DNA from: Saccharomycopsis crataegensis
Taxonomy: Eukaryota > Ascomycota > Saccharomycetes > Ascoideales > Saccharomycopsidaceae
Length of the DNA: 64,000 nt
Reading direction: 5' to 3'
Assembly (NCBI RefSeq): GCF_037102585.1
Contig: NW_027043831.1
Coordinates: forward strand, 1 to 64,000
Of this stretch, positions 61,536-64,000 are shown in pieces. The notes beneath the pieces are model-generated. The model was not told the DNA's origin. It was given only the letters and a program-made list of their open reading frames with translations, and did not search any database. Both the position numbers and the translations under genes were made by a program. Each line of letters starts with the position of its first letter. The stretch's first letter is position 1.

Positions 61536-62606
61536 TCAAGTAGTTATAACATCCTTAGGAGGGGAGAACTGTCTAAGTCCGATTCCGGCTTCATTAAGAA
61601 TCTTTTTGGATGAGCTGTCCATACTATAACTTTGTGAGTATACGACTTCACTGATCCCACACTGGATGATTTTAATTGAACAAGTCAAACAGGGACACGT
61701 ATTGCAATACAAAATGCATTTGCTGCCATGATCACTAGTGACGCGATCTCTTCCACTTTCTAGCAACGCATTCTCTTCAGCATGTAAACATAGGCATGTC
61801 GACAACGCTTCACCTCCGCTGCTGGTATTATTACAGCGTTTGCAACCTCCTTGGTTACAGTTCTTTAAATGACGAGGGGTTCCGTTATAACCGGTGGCAA
61901 TGACACGGTTGTCTTTGACAATAACGCAACCAACCCTGCGTTTCATACAATTTGATCTGAGGGCTGCCAAATTTGCCAATTTCATGAAATATGTGTCCCA
62001 ATTAGGTCTAAGACGTAATGGATCGAAGATATTGAGCAGGGAAAGTTGGACATAAAGGTCTTTGACAGTAGTGGTATTATTTATGACTTTGACGGTTGGG
62101 GTATAAGTGGTGGTGCTATGCGATTGGGCAAAAAAATTGATGTTTTGCTCGGAGAGTTCCACAAAATCTTCAAAGCTTAATGGAGGGTACTCGGTGTTGT
62201 TAGTTTCACAAAGAGTGATTGATGATGATTCAGGGGAGATTTCTATCTTGGAGCATTTCTTTTTGAATCTTTGGTATCTAATCTTGGATGAGCCGTCAAC
62301 GATCAAATGCAAAAAGAATGGCCGTACGCTTAATTCTTCTACCACGCTGTAGTTATTAACAGGCATCACCACGATGTTTTCCTCCCAGTTTTTGGTGACA
62401 TATTCCAACAATTCTGAGACAGAATGGAATGTGACTTCTGGGAAAATATCCGAAGGCGATGGTTTCTGTTTGATCCCTGGGGGTAAAGAGCTGAAATTCT
62501 TATTATTTGGATCATCAAGCGAGACGTAGCTAAAACCTTGGTAGCTGAGGTACCTGACGATTTCCTGTTTACCAGAAAAGATGGTTCCCGAGACCCCAAT
62601 CAACAT
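61536..62606 (-). CDS. DCD1: Deoxycytidylate (dCMP) deaminase
   Basis: A 356-aa zinc enzyme that turns dCMP into dUMP for thymidylate synthesis. The N-terminal third is the fungal-specific nucleotide-kinase-like region (MLIGVSGTIFSGKQEIVRYL, a degenerate P-loop). The deaminase domain starts near residue 205 (RPNWDTYFMKLANLAALRSN, CVIVKDNRVIATGYNGTPRH). It has the catalytic CLHAEENALLESG (His ligand and proton-shuttle Glu) and the zinc ligands CNTCPCLTCSIKI. Additional cysteines in GGCKRCNN match the second zinc site of this enzyme. Length fits yeast Dcd1 (312 aa) with a longer middle. It is divergent from PSD1 with about 390 bp between starts. Confidence 0.93.
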   Translation of the reverse strand: MLIGVSGTIFSGKQEIVRYLSYQGFSYVSLDDPNNKNFSSLPPGIKQKPSPSDIFPEVTFHSVSELLEYVTKNWEENIVVMPVNNYSVVEELSVRPFFLHLIVDGSSKIRYQRFKKKCSKIEISPESSSITLCETNNTEYPPLSFEDFVELSEQNINFFAQSHSTTTYTPTVKVINNTTTVKDLYVQLSLLNIFDPLRLRPNWDTYFMKLANLAALRSNCMKRRVGCVIVKDNRVIATGYNGTPRHLKNCNQGGCKRCNNTSSGGEALSTCLCLHAEENALLESGRDRVTSDHGSKCILYCNTCPCLTCSIKIIQCGISEVVYSQSYSMDSSSKKILNEAGIGLRQFSPPKDVITT

Positions 62607-62907
62607 TTTTGTATGTTCTTATACTATCCAAAAGATGTGATTAATGGGCATTTTGGGATAAATTGTTATTGTCATTTAAATTTTGTTACCCTTCTTGTGA
62701 ATGGAAAGAAAGAACCACCAGGTTGGAACCATTACAGAAAATGGGGGAGAGTCTACACTTGTTGTTTACTATGTGATTTTTTGTTTGGGGTTAATTTAGG
62801 GGCTATTGTGCGAATAGATAGATAGAGAGAGAGAGTTATCGCTCACACAATCTTTGACAGTAATCCCTGGCAGTTACCAAACACAACAATTGTGGTAGTT
62901 ATTGCAG

Positions 62908-62917
62908 CATGTGAAAT
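62908..62917 (+). promoter_or_regulatory. Inositol/choline-responsive element CATGTGAAAT before PSD1
   Basis: An exact CATGTGAAAT, the core bound by Ino2/Ino4 in S. cerevisiae, 80 bp upstream of the PSD1 ATG. S. cerevisiae PSD1 is known to respond to inositol. The same ten bases occur upstream of BTA1 (31051-31060). The remaining DCD1-PSD1 spacer (62607-62997) shows T-runs and a short GATA/GAGA repeat near 62815-62835. Confidence 0.65.
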
Positions 62918-62997
62918 ACCACTTTTCTGGCAGTTTTTTTATTTTTCTGTTTTTTTTCTACAATTCCTCGTCTATTTCATCTTCTTTTTCCAAAACG

Positions 62998-64000
62998 ATG
63001 TCAACAATCCTTAACAGTAACATGATGCTACCTCGTAATGGTCCCCGTACCACTATGGGTCTTTCGAGACTCTTCATTGGGCCAAACACTTCCGTCAATT
63101 CCATTTACTACGACCATGTCAAGGACTCCGCCAACGTTTACAAAAGATTTGCAAGCTTCAGCGCTAACAAACCGTACCTCAAATTGCCAAACAAACAATT
63201 GATCTTTAACAGAAAAATTTTTAAGAACTCCCCGGGGTTCCACAGGCCTTCAATACGGAGCGGCGGTATCGGTATCGCTTTCAAGAACCCAAGAGTTGCT
63301 TTTAGAGTAACGCTGAACACCAGATTATTCAGCAGTTACAGACATTTGAAAAACAAACTTTCAGAAATCGATGCTGCTCGAAGAAAGAAACAACAAAGTG
63401 ATAAATTCATCAAATGGTGGACCGTCACTTCCATCCCCTTGGTGTTTTTCGGTCTTTTAGCTAGAGCAGAGTACAAAAATCAACAAGAGAAAGCTGGTGA
63501 TGATGAAGACGACGATTTTGTGGTTAGACCTACCAGTTGGAAATTTTTCGCTTATCAAGCATTGCCATTAAATGCAATTTCTAGGCTTTGGGGTAAGTTC
63601 AATAGTATCGAGCTCCCTGTTTGGGCTAGAGAACCGGGGTTCAAATTTTATTCGTATCTATTTGGGGTGAATATGGATGAGATCAAAGAGGATGATTTGA
63701 AAAAGTTCCGTAACCTTGGAGAATTTTTCTATAGAGAATTGAAGGATGGGGCCAGATCTATCGATAGCCATGAAGTTGTTTGCCCAAGTGATGGGAAAGT
63801 TCTAAGCTTCGGGATGATAAACGAACATGGAGAAATTGAACAAGTTAAAGGCATGAGTTATTCAGTTAAAAAATTCTTGGGGATCAGAAAATCAACATTG
63901 CAAAAGATTAAAGAAGTCAATGATGATGAAGCCAATGAAATTGACCATCGTGAATTTGCGAAAATCAATGGTATATCATACACGGTAGATGACTTGTTGG
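62998..64000 (+). CDS. PSD1: Phosphatidylserine decarboxylase, mitochondrial (5' part, runs off the window)
   Basis: An open frame from ATG 62998 to the end of the window, 334 codons without a stop. It has an Arg/Asn-rich N-terminal presequence, then a membrane segment near residues 142-156 (WWTVTSIPLVFFGLLARAEY). The decarboxylase domain begins with LPLNAISRLWGKFNSIELPVW, YLFGVNMDEI, LGEFFYRELKDGARSID and VCPSDGKVLSFG, all typical of Psd1. The LGST-type self-cleavage site that creates the pyruvoyl cofactor lies beyond the window. The enzyme makes phosphatidylethanolamine in the inner mitochondrial membrane. A CTG codon occurs in the presequence region (near 63312). Confidence 0.93.
   Translation, partial: MSTILNSNMMLPRNGPRTTMGLSRLFIGPNTSVNSIYYDHVKDSANVYKRFASFSANKPYLKLPNKQLIFNRKIFKNSPGFHRPSIRSGGIGIAFKNPRVAFRVTLNTRLFSSYRHLKNKLSEIDAARRKKQQSDKFIKWWTVTSIPLVFFGLLARAEYKNQQEKAGDDEDDDFVVRPTSWKFFAYQALPLNAISRLWGKFNSIELPVWAREPGFKFYSYLFGVNMDEIKEDDLKKFRNLGEFFYRELKDGARSIDSHEVVCPSDGKVLSFGMINEHGEIEQVKGMSYSVKKFLGIRKSTLQKIKEVNDDEANEIDHREFAKINGISYTVDDLL

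Noticed and set aside
1-64000. tRNA, rRNA, CRISPR arrays, centromere
   Set aside because: I looked for tRNA box B words and cloverleaf-like stretches, rRNA segments, spaced palindromic repeats and point-centromere motifs, and saw none I could support. CRISPR is not expected in a yeast.

Overview
The window is nuclear DNA of a budding yeast (Saccharomycotina), read from a chromosome end (left) inwards. The evidence is compact, mostly intron-less AT-rich genes, one classical short intron with a TACTAAC branch point, PDR-type ABC transporters, yeast-style promoters, and a subtelomeric repeat region at the left. It is not a Saccharomyces-type genome: it carries a betaine-lipid synthase (BTA1), a formamidase and a hydantoinase/oxoprolinase fusion. 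The CTG codon is almost absent from well-expressed genes (none in the 546 codons of MUP1 or the 329 of LSC1), which suggests a clade in which CUG has been reassigned. The species is not identified.

Layout. 1-2.75 kb: a G-poor satellite of about 180-bp units (only five G in the first 600 bases). 2.75-7.7 kb: a patchwork of subtelomeric repeats around a truncated RecQ-like telomere-linked helicase gene. 7.9-28 kb: an accessory island of metabolic genes, largely in divergent pairs: formamidase with a DUR3-like transporter; an intracellular GH3 beta-glucosidase with an UNC93-like membrane protein; decayed asparaginase and serine/threonine dehydratase genes; and a hydantoinase/DUF917 protein with an NCS1 permease. 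28.4-64 kb: mainly conserved housekeeping genes (BTA1, LSC1, VMA13, a PDR-type ABC pump, an orphan 154-aa protein, an MNN4-like LicD protein, MUP1, RPA190, OST1, FMP41-like, DCD1, and the first part of PSD1). At 57-60 kb this is interrupted by a second copy of the subtelomeric element and a decayed F-box/leucine-rich-repeat gene.

How the genes fit together. The accessory island looks like a set for scavenging nitrogen and carbon: a transporter gene stands divergent from a catabolic enzyme, and the shared intergenic region holds repeated short motifs. The clearest case is four GATAAG boxes at an exact 29-bp period between formamidase and the DUR3-like gene. In the housekeeping part, several promoters carry textbook yeast motifs that match the gene product: an exact inositol/choline-response element (CATGTGAAAT) upstream of both BTA1 and PSD1, PAC and RRPE motifs before RPA190, and CACGTG boxes near MUP1. 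All motif and homology calls were made by eye from the sequence, without database searches.
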